DNA of 57,642 nucleotides from the NCBI GenBank assembly GCA_031418215.1, contig JANOXC010000124.1, forward strand, positions 1 to 57,642, in the 5' to 3' direction. This DNA comes from JANOXC01 sp031418215. Lineage in GTDB: Bacteria; Bacteroidota; Bacteroidia; AKYH767-A; OLB10. The notes beneath the pieces were generated by a model. It saw only the letters and a program-made list of their open reading frames with translations, was not told the DNA's origin and searched no databases. The number at the start of each line of letters is the position of its first letter. The stretch's first letter is position 1. This document shows positions 16,426 to 25,887 of this stretch, one piece after another. Both the position numbers and the translations under genes were made by a program.

Positions 16426-16893
16426 ATGAATAATTTAAGTTTTGACGATATATATATGGAGCTGGCAAAGACGCTGGCCCGAAAATCACATTGTGTAGTG
16501 ATGAAAGTAGGCGCTGTTATTTCACGCGATACCCGAATTGTTTCTTTGGGATATAATGGCCCTCCGGCAGGAACACACAACTGCGACCAGGAGTGGCCTG
16601 ATACCGGTTGCCCCCGTGATCTTAAAGGCGGATGTTCCTTGGCCTTACATGCAGAAGCCAATGCTATTCTTTACGCTTCAAAAAATCAGGTAACACTTGA
16701 TAAAGCAACATTATATATTACATTATCACCTTGTCTTCCCTGCGCAAGGATTATATATACAGTAGGAATCAAGCGTGTAATATATCTTGATTCTTATGCG
16801 CACTATAAGGGTATTAAGAAAGATGAAGGCCTGGATTTTCTTTCCAAATTTGGCGTAGAGGTAATTAAGTATGAAAATCAACATGGTATTTGA
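16426..16893 (+). CDS. dCMP deaminase (ComEB family)
   Basis: A 155-residue zinc deaminase that converts dCMP to dUMP for thymidylate synthesis. The catalytic zinc site is H75-A-E77 with the two cysteines C103 and C106 in PCLPC, and E77 is the proton shuttle. A second cysteine-rich segment (C53, C62 and C70, in HNCDQEW and TGCPRDLKGGC) corresponds to the extra structural zinc site of dCMP deaminases and separates it from plain cytidine deaminases. The start at 16426 gives MNNLSFDDIYMELAK. The CtpA-type protease gene follows 37 bases downstream and may share the transcript. Confidence 0.92.
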   Translation: MNNLSFDDIYMELAKTLARKSHCVVMKVGAVISRDTRIVSLGYNGPPAGTHNCDQEWPDTGCPRDLKGGCSLALHAEANAILYASKNQVTLDKATLYITLSPCLPCARIIYTVGIKRVIYLDSYAHYKGIKKDEGLDFLSKFGVEVIKYENQHGI

Positions 16894-16930
16894 TGTCTGG
16901 TCGGATACCTAAGCAGTAAGAAATTTTCCA

Positions 16931-18514
16931 ATGAACGATCAAATATCAAAACGACAGCTATGGCTGCCATTCATTTTAGGAGTTGTAATGGCCGCAGGTA
17001 TATACCTTGGGAGTAAGTTAACTTCCGTACCGGTTGCTAATAACAATAATAAGATCAATGAGGTGCTGGGTTATATACAACAGGAATACGTTGATACGAT
17101 TAATAATACACAACTTGTAGATCAATCAATTGAAAAAATTCTTGAGCAATTAGATCCTCATTCAGCTTATATCCCAGCTTCAGAAGTAGAAGCAGCCAAT
17201 GAACCGTTGGAAGGTAATTTTGAGGGAATTGGAATTGAGTTCCATATTCAGCAGGATACCATTATGGTTGTTTCTGCAATAGCAGGAGGCCCCAGTGAAG
17301 CATTGGGTATCATGTCTGGTGATCGTATCATTCAGGTGGAAGAGAAGGTTGTTGCCGGAATAGGAATTACTAATGATAAAGTTTTCAAATTGCTGAGAGG
17401 AAAAGGTGGAACAAAAGTCAAAGTCAGCATTAGTCGCCGTGGAATGAATAAGTTAATGGACTATGTTATTACACGTGGCAAAATTCCAATTTATAGTTTA
17501 GAAGTAGCCTACATGGCTGATCCTAAAACCGGATATATAAAGATCAGCAGGTTTGCAGAGCCTACACATGATGAGTTTGTTAAAGCATGCGAAAAGCTAA
17601 AGCAACAGGGAATGGTAAACCTTATCCTTGATTTGCGTGGCAATCCCGGCGGGTATTTGAATGCTGCAACAGAAATGGCTGATGAGTTTCTCGATGACAA
17701 GAAATTGATTGTATATACCAAAGGAAAATCAAGACCTAAAACATCTTATTTTGCGGAGAAGGAAGGATTATTTGAAAAAGGAAAAACGGTAGTCCTGATT
17801 GATGAAGGATCGGCATCAGCTTCAGAAATTTTATCAGGAGCTTTGCAGGATTGGGACCGCGCAACAATTATTGGAAGGAGAAGTTTTGGAAAGGGCCTGG
17901 TGCAAGAACAAACTTCATTTCCGGATGGCTCTGCAATGCGACTGACTATTGCACGTTATTATACGCCAACAGGAAGATGTATTCAGAAATCTTATGCAAA
18001 CGGTTTCGAAGCTTATAATGAGGAATTAATGGCGCGTTTTAAGCATGGAGAATTGGTGTCTGCAGATAGCGTGCTTTTAGCCGATACATTAACTTATGTA
18101 ACACCTGGTGGTAAAAAGGTTTATGGCGGTGGAGGCATCATGCCTGATATTTTTGTTCCTGTTGATACTACTTATGATTCAGAATACCTGAACTCCGTGT
18201 TTGCAGCAGGCTTGCTTAATCAATATTGTTATGATTATGTTGACCACAACAGAAATACCCTGAAGACATATACTTCTGCTAAAGATTATATCTCACGTTT
18301 TAATGCAGATGTATTGCTGAACGATTTTGTTGCTTATGCTGAAAAAAAAGGAGTTAAAGCTGTGCCTCAGTCAATAATACATTCTGGGTCGGTGATTAGA
18401 AATCAACTCAAAGCGTTAATCGCACGTTTGTTATGGAATAATGAAGGCATGTACCCTGTGTTGCACTCTATGGATCCTTCATTTAAGAAGGCAATGCAGG
18501 TCATCAATAATTAA
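16931..18514 (+). CDS. C-terminal processing protease, S41 family (CtpA-like)
   Basis: This 527-residue periplasmic serine protease has an N-terminal membrane anchor or signal (residues 10-29), a PDZ domain (about 85-170, with the substrate-binding GIGIEFHIQ and GDRIIQVE), and the S41 protease core (about 190-380). The nucleophile is S296 in the stretch GSASASEI and the general base is K321 in SFGKGLVQ; the 25-residue spacing equals that of characterised Ctp enzymes. The C-terminal 150 residues are a helical extension common in Bacteroidota. Such proteases trim the C-termini of exported proteins or degrade envelope proteins. The following gene begins three bases after its stop codon, so the two are probably translated from one mRNA. 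Confidence 0.94.
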   Translation: MNDQISKRQLWLPFILGVVMAAGIYLGSKLTSVPVANNNNKINEVLGYIQQEYVDTINNTQLVDQSIEKILEQLDPHSAYIPASEVEAANEPLEGNFEGIGIEFHIQQDTIMVVSAIAGGPSEALGIMSGDRIIQVEEKVVAGIGITNDKVFKLLRGKGGTKVKVSISRRGMNKLMDYVITRGKIPIYSLEVAYMADPKTGYIKISRFAEPTHDEFVKACEKLKQQGMVNLILDLRGNPGGYLNAATEMADEFLDDKKLIVYTKGKSRPKTSYFAEKEGLFEKGKTVVLIDEGSASASEILSGALQDWDRATIIGRRSFGKGLVQEQTSFPDGSAMRLTIARYYTPTGRCIQKSYANGFEAYNEELMARFKHGELVSADSVLLADTLTYVTPGGKKVYGGGGIMPDIFVPVDTTYDSEYLNSVFAAGLLNQYCYDYVDHNRNTLKTYTSAKDYISRFNADVLLNDFVAYAEKKGVKAVPQSIIHSGSVIRNQLKALIARLLWNNEGMYPVLHSMDPSFKKAMQVINN

Positions 18515-18517
18515 CCT

Positions 18518-19903
18518 ATGCTAGTCGTCAGACAGTTTTCCACATGGATTACCTTGCTGATGATATTTTTATCCAGACTTCCTTTTATCGGTATTGGTTA
18601 TGGTTCAGAGGAAGATGCCTGGGGCTTAAGACTAACAGCAGAGAAAATTTATCGAAGTGGTCTCTATGAAGTTTCGCGGTTGCCCGGACATCCATTTCAG
18701 GAGTTGCTTTATTCACAGCTATGGCAATATGGTCCCATCTGTTTTAATCTGCTTACGCTCATTATAAGTACAGCAGGCATCGCTTTTTTTATTTTTAGTT
18801 TGAAGAAATTAAATATTTCATCTTACAATACCGCTGGCATTGCACTTGCTTTTACTCCTGTTATATATATTAACAGCATGAATGCCATGGATTACACCTG
18901 GGCAATGGCGTTTGTTTTAATTGCGTTTTACTTTCTAATTTCCTGCCGGATGATATTGGCCGGTATTTTTTTAGGTTGCGCCATCGGTTGTCGAATCACA
19001 TCAGGTGCAATGTTGATCCCTTTTATTTATTATGTTTTTGCAAATAGAGAAAAGAATAATATTTTACGTGAACTAGTGTTGGTTTCCATTTCAACACTCC
19101 TCATAGCCTGTTTGCTTTTTACACCGGTCTTCTTTGTTTATGGTTTTGGATTCTTTACCTATTACGAACATTTTGAAATCCCTTCTTTTACAAAGAACTT
19201 TTACAAAGGTACATTGGGCGCATGGGGGTTAATTGGATTTGTAATACTAATGTTTGCCCTAGGTGCTTCAATATTTACGATTTTTGAAAATAGTAAAACC
19301 AAGGATATATATAATAAACGGATGCTGATTTTTTCTGCTTTCGTCTTGCTTTTGTATACCATAGCATTTTGTCGATTACCGCTTAAATCTGCTTTTCTAA
19401 TTCCCTTCATTCCATTTGTAATATTAATTATTGCCATGAACATTAACAAGGAGTGGATGGCAGGATTTGCTATAGCTATGATCATCTCAGGTTTTGCAGC
19501 AGGGGTTAATTTGTCAGATCAAAACAGAGGTTCCGCACAATCAGGCCTTGCATTAATAATAAACGTCAGCGGACAGCAGGTAAGTATAGATCCTTTGGTG
19601 GGGCCTGTAATGGCTGATTACACCAAGCAAAAAAGAATAATCAATTTTTCCAGGGAAGTAGTTTCCAAGGCGACTCAATTAGACAATAAATCAGTAATTA
19701 TTTCAGGATGGTATCTCAACTTTATTCTGTCGATGCTAAAAAATTCAAGTCAACGGCAATTTGTTTATTATATTAACGAGCTAACGATAAAGGAGTATTT
19801 ATCAAAAGGCTACAATATATATTATCTTCCTGATCAGAATAAGTTTAATGACTTACGTTTCAAGGGCGCCTTTACCAATCGGTATGCAAAGCCATTTAAT
19901 TAA
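18518..19903 (+). CDS. Polytopic membrane protein, GT-C glycosyltransferase-like
   Basis: A 461-residue protein with about ten hydrophobic helices. The loop after the first helix reads GYGSEEDAWGLRLTAEKIY, with paired acidic residues where GT-C enzymes have their catalytic acid, followed by RLPGHPFQELLYSQLW and a later loop with MDYTWAMAF. This suggests a lipid-linked-sugar transferase, but no donor can be named and the resemblance is only in layout. The C-terminal 110 residues (from about 345) are soluble and carry no motif I know. It starts three bases after the protease gene, so it is in that operon, and overlaps the convergent thioesterase gene by four bases. Confidence 0.6.
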   Translation: MLVVRQFSTWITLLMIFLSRLPFIGIGYGSEEDAWGLRLTAEKIYRSGLYEVSRLPGHPFQELLYSQLWQYGPICFNLLTLIISTAGIAFFIFSLKKLNISSYNTAGIALAFTPVIYINSMNAMDYTWAMAFVLIAFYFLISCRMILAGIFLGCAIGCRITSGAMLIPFIYYVFANREKNNILRELVLVSISTLLIACLLFTPVFFVYGFGFFTYYEHFEIPSFTKNFYKGTLGAWGLIGFVILMFALGASIFTIFENSKTKDIYNKRMLIFSAFVLLLYTIAFCRLPLKSAFLIPFIPFVILIIAMNINKEWMAGFAIAMIISGFAAGVNLSDQNRGSAQSGLALIINVSGQQVSIDPLVGPVMADYTKQKRIINFSREVVSKATQLDNKSVIISGWYLNFILSMLKNSSQRQFVYYINELTIKEYLSKGYNIYYLPDQNKFNDLRFKGAFTNRYAKPFN

Positions 19904-20355
19904 GGGCCTTCAAACGCAAGAATTTTCTTCCTCCAGGCAACTGGGATTAAAATGGTTTCTTGTTTTTCATAGTTAAAGCATACAATGGTAGAAAGCCCTT
20001 TTGCCATCAAAACTTCTTTATTACCCTTTTTACTTCTTAATTCATATGCAAGGTCAAAGCTTTTATTGCCTATCCTGCAACAACGGGTATAGGCAATTAT
20101 GGCATCAGTAAGCAATATTGGTTTTATATAATCAACTGTAAATTTTGCAAGTATTAAACCGGTTTTTTGCCAGTCATTTTTTTTTGCAACCACCTGCTGG
20201 AAATACAGCATCCTTGCTGTCTCCATATAGGTTAGATGATTGGCATTGTTTACATGGCCCAGGCTGTCGGTATCTTTAAAGCGCAACTGAATGGAAGTGT
20301 AATGGTGGAATTTGCTTATGATATTAAAAGACTTACTTGCACTATTCTTTGTCAT
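19900..20355 (-). CDS. Acyl-CoA thioesterase, hotdog (4HBT/YbgC) family
   Basis: A 151-residue single hotdog-fold protein. The family signature D-S-L-G-H-V-N-N-A-N-H (about residues 30-40) contains the catalytic aspartate of the 4-hydroxybenzoyl-CoA thioesterase/FadM branch; ETARMLYF follows as the long central helix. Enzymes of this group hydrolyse short to long acyl-CoA thioesters; specificity is not readable. The extra N-terminal 15 residues (MTKNSASKSFNIISK) are unusual and could reflect a later start, but no ATG lies close before the domain. The stop codon overlaps that of the convergent membrane-protein gene by four bases. Confidence 0.88.
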   Translation of the reverse strand: MTKNSASKSFNIISKFHHYTSIQLRFKDTDSLGHVNNANHLTYMETARMLYFQQVVAKKNDWQKTGLILAKFTVDYIKPILLTDAIIAYTRCCRIGNKSFDLAYELRSKKGNKEVLMAKGLSTIVCFNYEKQETILIPVAWRKKILAFEGP

Positions 20356-20449
20356 TGGAATGTCATATATATTGGTTAAGCCCCTATTTATTTGCAGCCG
20401 AAGATAATCGTTCTTAAATTGCCTTTATGAACCAATTAAACTCAACGCT

Positions 20450-20806
20450 ATGAAAAACATCTCCATTTTGATTCTCTTTTGTTCAATGATTGCATTTTCA
20501 TCTTCCTGTAAGCAAGATGATGATTTACAAACTCCCACTGCCGATGTAAATGTGATGAAAAGAAGCTCCTTTAATGGTGAAATTTTACCAATAATAGAAA
20601 AGGAGTGCAGTAATTCAGGCTGTCATTCAGTAGGATCAAAGGCTAATCTTTTAGTTTCATCATACGCGTTTAATCATATGATCAATGATGGTACAATTCA
20701 CCATCGTTTGTTAGTTATTGGGTCGCCTACTCCATGTTCAAATGTTAACCCTTCATCATTGGCCATCCTGAAAGCTTGGTTTGCCAAAGAAAGTGCGATT
20801 GAGTAA
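20450..20806 (+). CDS. Small lipoprotein with a C-x4-C-H motif
   Basis: A 118-residue exported lipoprotein. Residues 1-20 are a lipoprotein signal ending in the lipobox FSSSC, with acidic residues (KQDDD) directly after, which in Bacteroidota can favour surface export. The mature part begins with a stretch typical of heme-c or cytochrome-like lipoproteins in this phylum (EILPIIEKEC), followed by SNSGCH, so the cysteines are spaced C-x4-CH rather than the classical C-x2-CH. A third cysteine lies in TPCSNV. Whether heme binds is uncertain; the cysteines may instead form a disulfide. The next gene starts 54 bases downstream after a perfect inverted repeat. Confidence 0.7.
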   Translation: MKNISILILFCSMIAFSSSCKQDDDLQTPTADVNVMKRSSFNGEILPIIEKECSNSGCHSVGSKANLLVSSYAFNHMINDGTIHHRLLVIGSPTPCSNVNPSSLAILKAWFAKESAIE

Positions 20807-20833
20807 TAATAAAAGCAAAATTTTTGTTTTACT

Positions 20834-20858
20834 TTAGCGGCTACAAAAGAACCGCTAA
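20834..20858 (+). promoter_or_regulatory. Perfect 7-bp inverted repeat before the GIN lipoprotein gene
   Basis: TTAGCGG (20834-20840) and CCGCTAA (20852-20858) are exact reverse complements around an 11-base A-rich loop, and the right arm ends two bases before the ATG at 20861. The left arm overlaps a weak promoter-like TACTTTAG. It could be an operator or an mRNA hairpin that controls translation. Confidence 0.45.
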
Positions 20859-20860
20859 GG

Positions 20861-21568
20861 ATGAAATACAAATATTTTTTTTTCTTTTTATTGTTAGTTA
20901 TCCAAACTGCTTTTTACTCCTGCAAAAGTACCATTAAAGGAGAAGGGTTGAAGCAGACGGAAAAAAGGGAGGTAAACGGATTTAACGAGATCGAGTTATC
21001 TATTCCTGCCAGGGTAACTGTCGTCCTTGCTGATTCATTTAACTGTATCATTACGGCCCAGCCTAACATTATAAGCGCTGTTGAAACAAAGGTTAAAGGA
21101 GAATCGTTGCTCATCAAATCTGATTATTCATTTCAGGATGCTGACATTGAAATTGTTATATCACTGCCAATGACCAAGGAGTTGGTTATTAACGGTTCGG
21201 GAAGTATCAAAACACTTAATATTATCAAGAATGAATCTTTGAAACTTTATTTAAATGGGTCTGGAGAGATGTTTATCAATGCAGAAACCATCAAAATGCG
21301 TACTGAGATAAATGGTTCAGGCACTTGTTTTTTAAAAGGGGCATCAAATTATCACAGATGTGAAATCAACGGTTCCGGAGAATTGCACGGCTTTGACTTT
21401 CTCACGCAGAAAGCAGATATTGAGGTTAATGGGTCTGGGGATGTAGAAGTAACTGCTACTGAGGATTTGGACGTAACTGTGCATGGAAGCGGTAATGTAA
21501 TATATAAAAGTAACCCACACATTAAGTCTGACATTGTAGGAGGGGGAGCCATAATTAAAAAAGAATAA
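20861..21568 (+). CDS. Head-GIN (DUF2807) domain lipoprotein
   Basis: A 235-residue lipoprotein: signal peptide with a cysteine at residue 21 (TAFYSC), then a right-handed beta-helix of the putative auto-transporter adhesin head-GIN type. The diagnostic repeated turn N-G-S-G occurs five times (VINGSGS, LNGSGE, INGSGT, INGSGE, VNGSGD) and once as HGSG, at intervals of about 18-21 residues, giving the turns of the helix. Family function is not established; surface binding is assumed. Eight bases separate it from the next gene, so the two form an operon. Initiation may be influenced by the inverted repeat just upstream. Confidence 0.9.
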   Translation: MKYKYFFFFLLLVIQTAFYSCKSTIKGEGLKQTEKREVNGFNEIELSIPARVTVVLADSFNCIITAQPNIISAVETKVKGESLLIKSDYSFQDADIEIVISLPMTKELVINGSGSIKTLNIIKNESLKLYLNGSGEMFINAETIKMRTEINGSGTCFLKGASNYHRCEINGSGELHGFDFLTQKADIEVNGSGDVEVTATEDLDVTVHGSGNVIYKSNPHIKSDIVGGGAIIKKE

Positions 21569-21576
21569 ATTTGAAC

Positions 21577-22287
21577 ATGAAAATTATTTTAACCATTTTA
21601 CTTTCAATTGCATCAACTTTATCAGCATTTTCTCAAGAGAAGTTTGATGTTAAATTAAAAAATGACACTATTTTTTACAATAAAGAACCTATTTTTCTTT
21701 GCCTTTCAAAAGGGAATAACAAAAGATCAGTTCATGCACTTAAGAATTTTCAGAATAAATCTTTTGCAATGATAAATTTTGAATCAGTTGATACAGCATT
21801 GAAAACAACGGTTATGCTGCCTTTAATAGGAATTGGCTATGGAGTGCTCTATCCAAATATTGAAATTGAAATTTTAATTGAGTCCTTTATAAGAAATAAA
21901 GTGATTGTTAACGCAAATATAGATACGATAGGATTAAATGCATATTGCAAGGAAAGAGGCATTCAATTAGTTCCATTTCAAGTGAGAAAAGTTACACGCC
22001 CGGGCGGATATGATAGTGTAATGGTTGCACGCGCGAATAAAGATTTTGAAAACCAAATAAAGTTTACTATTGTTAATACTTCCTCTCAAAATGTAAGTGT
22101 AAATATTGGAAACAAATCAAATAACAGAACTCTGGAAATCCCTGCAGGAAATAGCATTACCGAACATGCGCGGGTGGATGAGAAGGTATGTTTACTTGAT
22201 AATAATAATCAGCCTTTAGTTTGTAAGACTGTACGAGTTGAGGATAAAAATTTTACTATTAATGAGTCCGGCTCAGAATTCAAGTGA
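21577..22287 (+). CDS. Exported protein of unknown function
   Basis: A 236-residue protein with a normal signal peptide (MKIILTILLSIASTLSAFSQ). The mature part is beta-rich, starts FDVKLKNDTIFYNKEP and has no motif I recognise. A central hydrophobic stretch (TTVMLPLIGIGYGVLY) is too short and polar-flanked to be sure of a membrane helix. The ATG at 21577 is preferred over a TTG six bases earlier, since the signal peptide begins there. It follows the GIN lipoprotein by eight bases and shares its transcript. Confidence 0.75.
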   Translation: MKIILTILLSIASTLSAFSQEKFDVKLKNDTIFYNKEPIFLCLSKGNNKRSVHALKNFQNKSFAMINFESVDTALKTTVMLPLIGIGYGVLYPNIEIEILIESFIRNKVIVNANIDTIGLNAYCKERGIQLVPFQVRKVTRPGGYDSVMVARANKDFENQIKFTIVNTSSQNVSVNIGNKSNNRTLEIPAGNSITEHARVDEKVCLLDNNNQPLVCKTVRVEDKNFTINESGSEFK

Positions 22288-22325
22288 TGAATTAGTTTTA
22301 AATGGGATTGCTCATTAATCTATTT

Positions 22326-23354
22326 TTAGCCTGCCCATACATTTAAGCCTTCAGAGCAGTTTTTGCACATGTCAATTTCACCACGAGATCTTACAACAGA
22401 TGAACGGAAATTTCGGTAATTCTCATTTCCCCAAATTTCATGGAATGACTTTTCTTTCAAAGATCCCATTTTATATGAAGCATCTTTATCGAAGCAACAG
22501 GGTACCACTGTGCCATCCCAAGTGATGACACAACTGTGCCATAGTTTCCAGCAGTGATTTAAAAATTGGTTTTTGGGTTTATAACTTCCATCAGCCAGCT
22601 TTCGGTAGCGCGAATACTTTTCATTTTCAGGAATCAAATTGTTCCCATTTTTGTAATTGTAAACTTGTGCCGTCTTAAAACCTACTTCATCCACTCCCAA
22701 CTCAACCGCTAACTTTTTTACATCGTCTAGCTGATGTTCATTATGTTTTACAACCAGAAATTGAAAAATTATATGAGGTGTCTTACTCTTAAGTTGTTTT
22801 TTCGACTCCACTAAATTTTTTGCACCTTCAAGAACCTTGTACAAACTCCCGCCAATTCGATAGCCTTCATATGTCTCCTGAGTAGTTCCATCAATGGAAA
22901 TCACCAATCGGTCAAGGCCTGATTCGACAGTCTTCTTCGCATTTTCTTTTGAAAGGTAATGTCCATTGGTAGAAGTGGCTGTATATATATTCTTTTCCTT
23001 TGCATACCTTATCAGCTCAAAGAACTGCTGATGCAAATAAGGTTCTCCCTGGAAATAGAAAAGCAGATACCAGAGTTTCCCGGCTAATTGATCAATTGTG
23101 TTTTTATACAACTCGTCATTCAGCATACCAGTGGGTCTGGTAAAAGAACGTAAACCACTTGGGCATTCAGGACAACGTAGGTTACAGCTGGTTGTTGGTT
23201 CAAAAGAAAGGGCTATAGGCAGACCCCATTGTACCGGTTTACCAAGGAACTTCGATATAAAATAACTGCTTAATATCAGTGTTGCATTATAAATCTTTTG
23301 AGGCGTTGCCTTTGAAAGTAATTGAAACCCATCACGTACACTTCTGTTTACCAC
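22326..23354 (-). CDS. Radical SAM protein with SPASM domain
   Basis: This 342-residue protein has the radical SAM cluster motif C57-x3-C61-x2-C64 (TTSCNLRCPECPSG), the central barrel with the SAM-binding segments STNGH and ISIDGTTQETYEGYR, and a C-terminal SPASM domain whose cysteines (CWKLWHSC, VPCCFD, MCKNCSEG) bind auxiliary 4Fe-4S clusters. SPASM enzymes modify peptides or act on sugars and cofactors; no precursor peptide gene is visible beside it. The start is GTG at 23354. The domain order and the PTTSCNLRCPECPSGLRSF stretch resemble proteins in Bacteroidota genomes of unknown substrate. It is convergent with the GIN-lipoprotein operon. Confidence 0.9.
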   Translation of the reverse strand: MVNRSVRDGFQLLSKATPQKIYNATLILSSYFISKFLGKPVQWGLPIALSFEPTTSCNLRCPECPSGLRSFTRPTGMLNDELYKNTIDQLAGKLWYLLFYFQGEPYLHQQFFELIRYAKEKNIYTATSTNGHYLSKENAKKTVESGLDRLVISIDGTTQETYEGYRIGGSLYKVLEGAKNLVESKKQLKSKTPHIIFQFLVVKHNEHQLDDVKKLAVELGVDEVGFKTAQVYNYKNGNNLIPENEKYSRYRKLADGSYKPKNQFLNHCWKLWHSCVITWDGTVVPCCFDKDASYKMGSLKEKSFHEIWGNENYRNFRSSVVRSRGEIDMCKNCSEGLNVWAG

Positions 23355-23470
23355 CTTAAGAATGTTGTTAAATCTTGTTATTAGCTTGCTAAGCTACGAA
23401 TAAACTATTCCTTTTAAAACGGGTGCATCAATTACTGTCGAAGTGATGATTTTAGCTACTTTTACCAGCT

Positions 23471-25855
23471 ATGTTCAGTTGGCTGGCCCGATTTATTTTA
23501 CGAAATAGGATTTCTCTTCTCATTGTCATCGGCTTGATTACCGCTGTAATGGGATACAAGGCTTTTGATATTCAGCTTTCTTATGACTTTGCCAAAGTGT
23601 TGCCCAGCAGCGACCCTGATTATATTGCTTATGAAAATTTTAAAAAGACATTTGGTGAAGATGGCAGTGTCATGGTCATGGGCATTGAGGATAAAAATTT
23701 TTTTCAACTTGACAAATTTAATGACTGGTGGCAGCTTGGGAATGAAATAAAAAAAATTGATGGTATTGAAGCAGTGGTATCAGTCGCTCATATATATAAT
23801 ATCCATAAGCTTGAAGAGCAGCAGAAATTTGAACTAAAGCCAGTTGTTGATCATCGGCTCCTAATGCAGAGCGAAGTTGACTCCATTAAGTTTGAAATTG
23901 ATCGACTTCCTTTTTATAAAGGCTTCCTCTATAATAATGAAACCGGTGCCACGGTAATGGCTGTTACTTTTGATAAGAAGAAGCTTAATTCGAAGAACCG
24001 CATTGAAATGATTGCTGTAATTCATGCGATGGCAGAAGCATTTAGCGAGAAGCATCAGTTAGCTGTTCACTATTCAGGCCTGCCTTACATCAGAACTGCT
24101 ATTTCAGGTAAAGTTGCTTCTGAAATGAAGCTGTTTTTAATCCTTGCATTGCTTGTAACAGCTGTTATCTTATTTATTTTCTTCAGGTCAATAGTTGTTG
24201 TAATATTTTCTATGCTCGTTGTGGTCGTTGGTGTAATATGGTCACTGGGTACAATTGCTTTCTTGGGTTATAAGATTACTATATTAAGCGGATTGATTCC
24301 ACCTTTGATTATCGTAATTGGTGTGCCGAATTGTATTTTCTTATTGAATAAGTATCATACTGAATTCATGCGGAATGGCAGACAAGGTCGTTCACTTGCA
24401 CGAATGATACAAAGAATAGGGTTCACTACCTTTTTAGCAAATGTCACAACGGCAATCGGATTTTTTGTATTTTATTTTACAAAGAGTCATATCCTGATGG
24501 AATTCGGTTTGGTGGCTGCAGCAAATGTGATGTCAACTTATTTGATTTCACTTTTTATGATTCCCATAGTCTTTAGTTTCCTGCCTGTGCCCGATGAGAA
24601 GCATACAAAGCACCTTGAGTCAAAAACGCTCAAAAAGTTACTGATGGCTGTTGAAGAATGGGTACATGATCATCCAAAAACAGTTTATGGTACAGTAATC
24701 ACCTTGTTGTTGATTTCCTTCGTTGGCATTTCACGATTATCAACAGTGGGTTACATGGTAGACGACTTACCAAAAAAGGATCCGATCTTTCTCGACATGA
24801 AATTTTTTGAACGCAATTTTCATGGCGTATTGCCGCTCGAACTGGAAATTGATACTAAGGAAGCAGGAGAAGTGCTTAGCCTTACTTCACTTCAAAAGAT
24901 TAACCGGTTGCAAAAGATGTTAGGTCAGTATCCGGAGTTGTCAAGGCCGCTTTCTGTAGTTGATGCAGTAAAGTTTTGTTATCAGGCATATAAAGGCGGG
25001 GAAGAGAAATATTATATACTACCCGGCAGCATCCAGCTTGCCGAAATGGCCGGTTACATCAGCGATACCAAAGGACGAGGCCAGGTTATTAAGAGTTTTG
25101 TGGACAGCGCTAAACAAACCGCACGTATCAGTGTGCAGATGGCCGACATAGGATCAGTAAGAATGAAACAATTGGTAAATCAGTTGAAACCACGTATTGA
25201 TTCTATTTTCGATCCTGCAAAATATAACACTACTATAACTGGTAACAGCAGAATTTTCTTAAAGGGAAATGAATACCTCTTAAAGAATTTACTGGAGAGT
25301 ATTTTGCTTGCTATTTTCTTGATTACAGTCATCATGGTGCTATTATTTATGTCGTTGCGAATGATATTTATTTCTATTCTGCCAAGTTTAATTCCCTTGA
25401 TTATTACTGCCGGGGTAATGGGATTTTTTCATATCCCACTCAAGCCATCAACTATTCTGGTATTCAGCATTGCTTTTGGTATCGCTTCCGATCAAACTAT
25501 TTATTTTTTAACGAAATACCGTCATGAAATGCGCAGCCATAAGATGATCAGTATTTCAAAAGCCGTTTCACTCACCATTGCTGAAACAGGAGTAAGCATG
25601 ATCTATACTGCTGTTATATTATTTAGCGGTTTTTTTATTTTCAGTGTTTCAGAATTCGGCGGAACGGCTTCATTGGGGAAATTAATTTCCTTTACATTGC
25701 TGTTATCCGTTTGTTCCAACCTGGTTTTATTACCCACCTTCCTTGTTGGACTTGAAAGAAGGCTGACAACAAAAGCGTTTCTTGAGGAGCCGCTGTTTCA
25801 ATTAAATGATGAGGATGATGATATTGATTTAGATGACCTGGAAATTAAAAAATAA
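23471..25855 (+). CDS. RND/MMPL-family exporter
   Basis: A 794-residue inner-membrane transporter made of two similar halves, each with one N-terminal membrane helix, a large periplasmic domain and a group of five helices (about residues 225-375 and 615-770). The MMPL/HpnN-like branch of the RND superfamily has this size and moves lipids or hydrophobic compounds with the proton-motive force. The segment VIGVPNCIFLLNKYH in the first half and FGIASDQTIYFLTKYRHEMR in the second carry the family's central polar residues. The C-terminus is an unusual acidic tail (LNDEDDDIDLDDLEIKK). No adaptor or outer-membrane channel gene is adjacent, in line with single-component lipid exporters. The cargo is unknown. 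Confidence 0.9.
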   Translation: MFSWLARFILRNRISLLIVIGLITAVMGYKAFDIQLSYDFAKVLPSSDPDYIAYENFKKTFGEDGSVMVMGIEDKNFFQLDKFNDWWQLGNEIKKIDGIEAVVSVAHIYNIHKLEEQQKFELKPVVDHRLLMQSEVDSIKFEIDRLPFYKGFLYNNETGATVMAVTFDKKKLNSKNRIEMIAVIHAMAEAFSEKHQLAVHYSGLPYIRTAISGKVASEMKLFLILALLVTAVILFIFFRSIVVVIFSMLVVVVGVIWSLGTIAFLGYKITILSGLIPPLIIVIGVPNCIFLLNKYHTEFMRNGRQGRSLARMIQRIGFTTFLANVTTAIGFFVFYFTKSHILMEFGLVAAANVMSTYLISLFMIPIVFSFLPVPDEKHTKHLESKTLKKLLMAVEEWVHDHPKTVYGTVITLLLISFVGISRLSTVGYMVDDLPKKDPIFLDMKFFERNFHGVLPLELEIDTKEAGEVLSLTSLQKINRLQKMLGQYPELSRPLSVVDAVKFCYQAYKGGEEKYYILPGSIQLAEMAGYISDTKGRGQVIKSFVDSAKQTARISVQMADIGSVRMKQLVNQLKPRIDSIFDPAKYNTTITGNSRIFLKGNEYLLKNLLESILLAIFLITVIMVLLFMSLRMIFISILPSLIPLIITAGVMGFFHIPLKPSTILVFSIAFGIASDQTIYFLTKYRHEMRSHKMISISKAVSLTIAETGVSMIYTAVILFSGFFIFSVSEFGGTASLGKLISFTLLLSVCSNLVLLPTFLVGLERRLTTKAFLEEPLFQLNDEDDDIDLDDLEIKK

Positions 25856-25887
25856 ATTTATTATAGAATGACTTATATATATAATAT

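Noticed and set aside
23376..23400. Short palindrome AGCTTGCTAAGCT between the radical SAM and exporter genes
   Set aside because: The stem has only five pairs, there is no T-run after it and no second copy, so it is too weak to call an operator or terminator.
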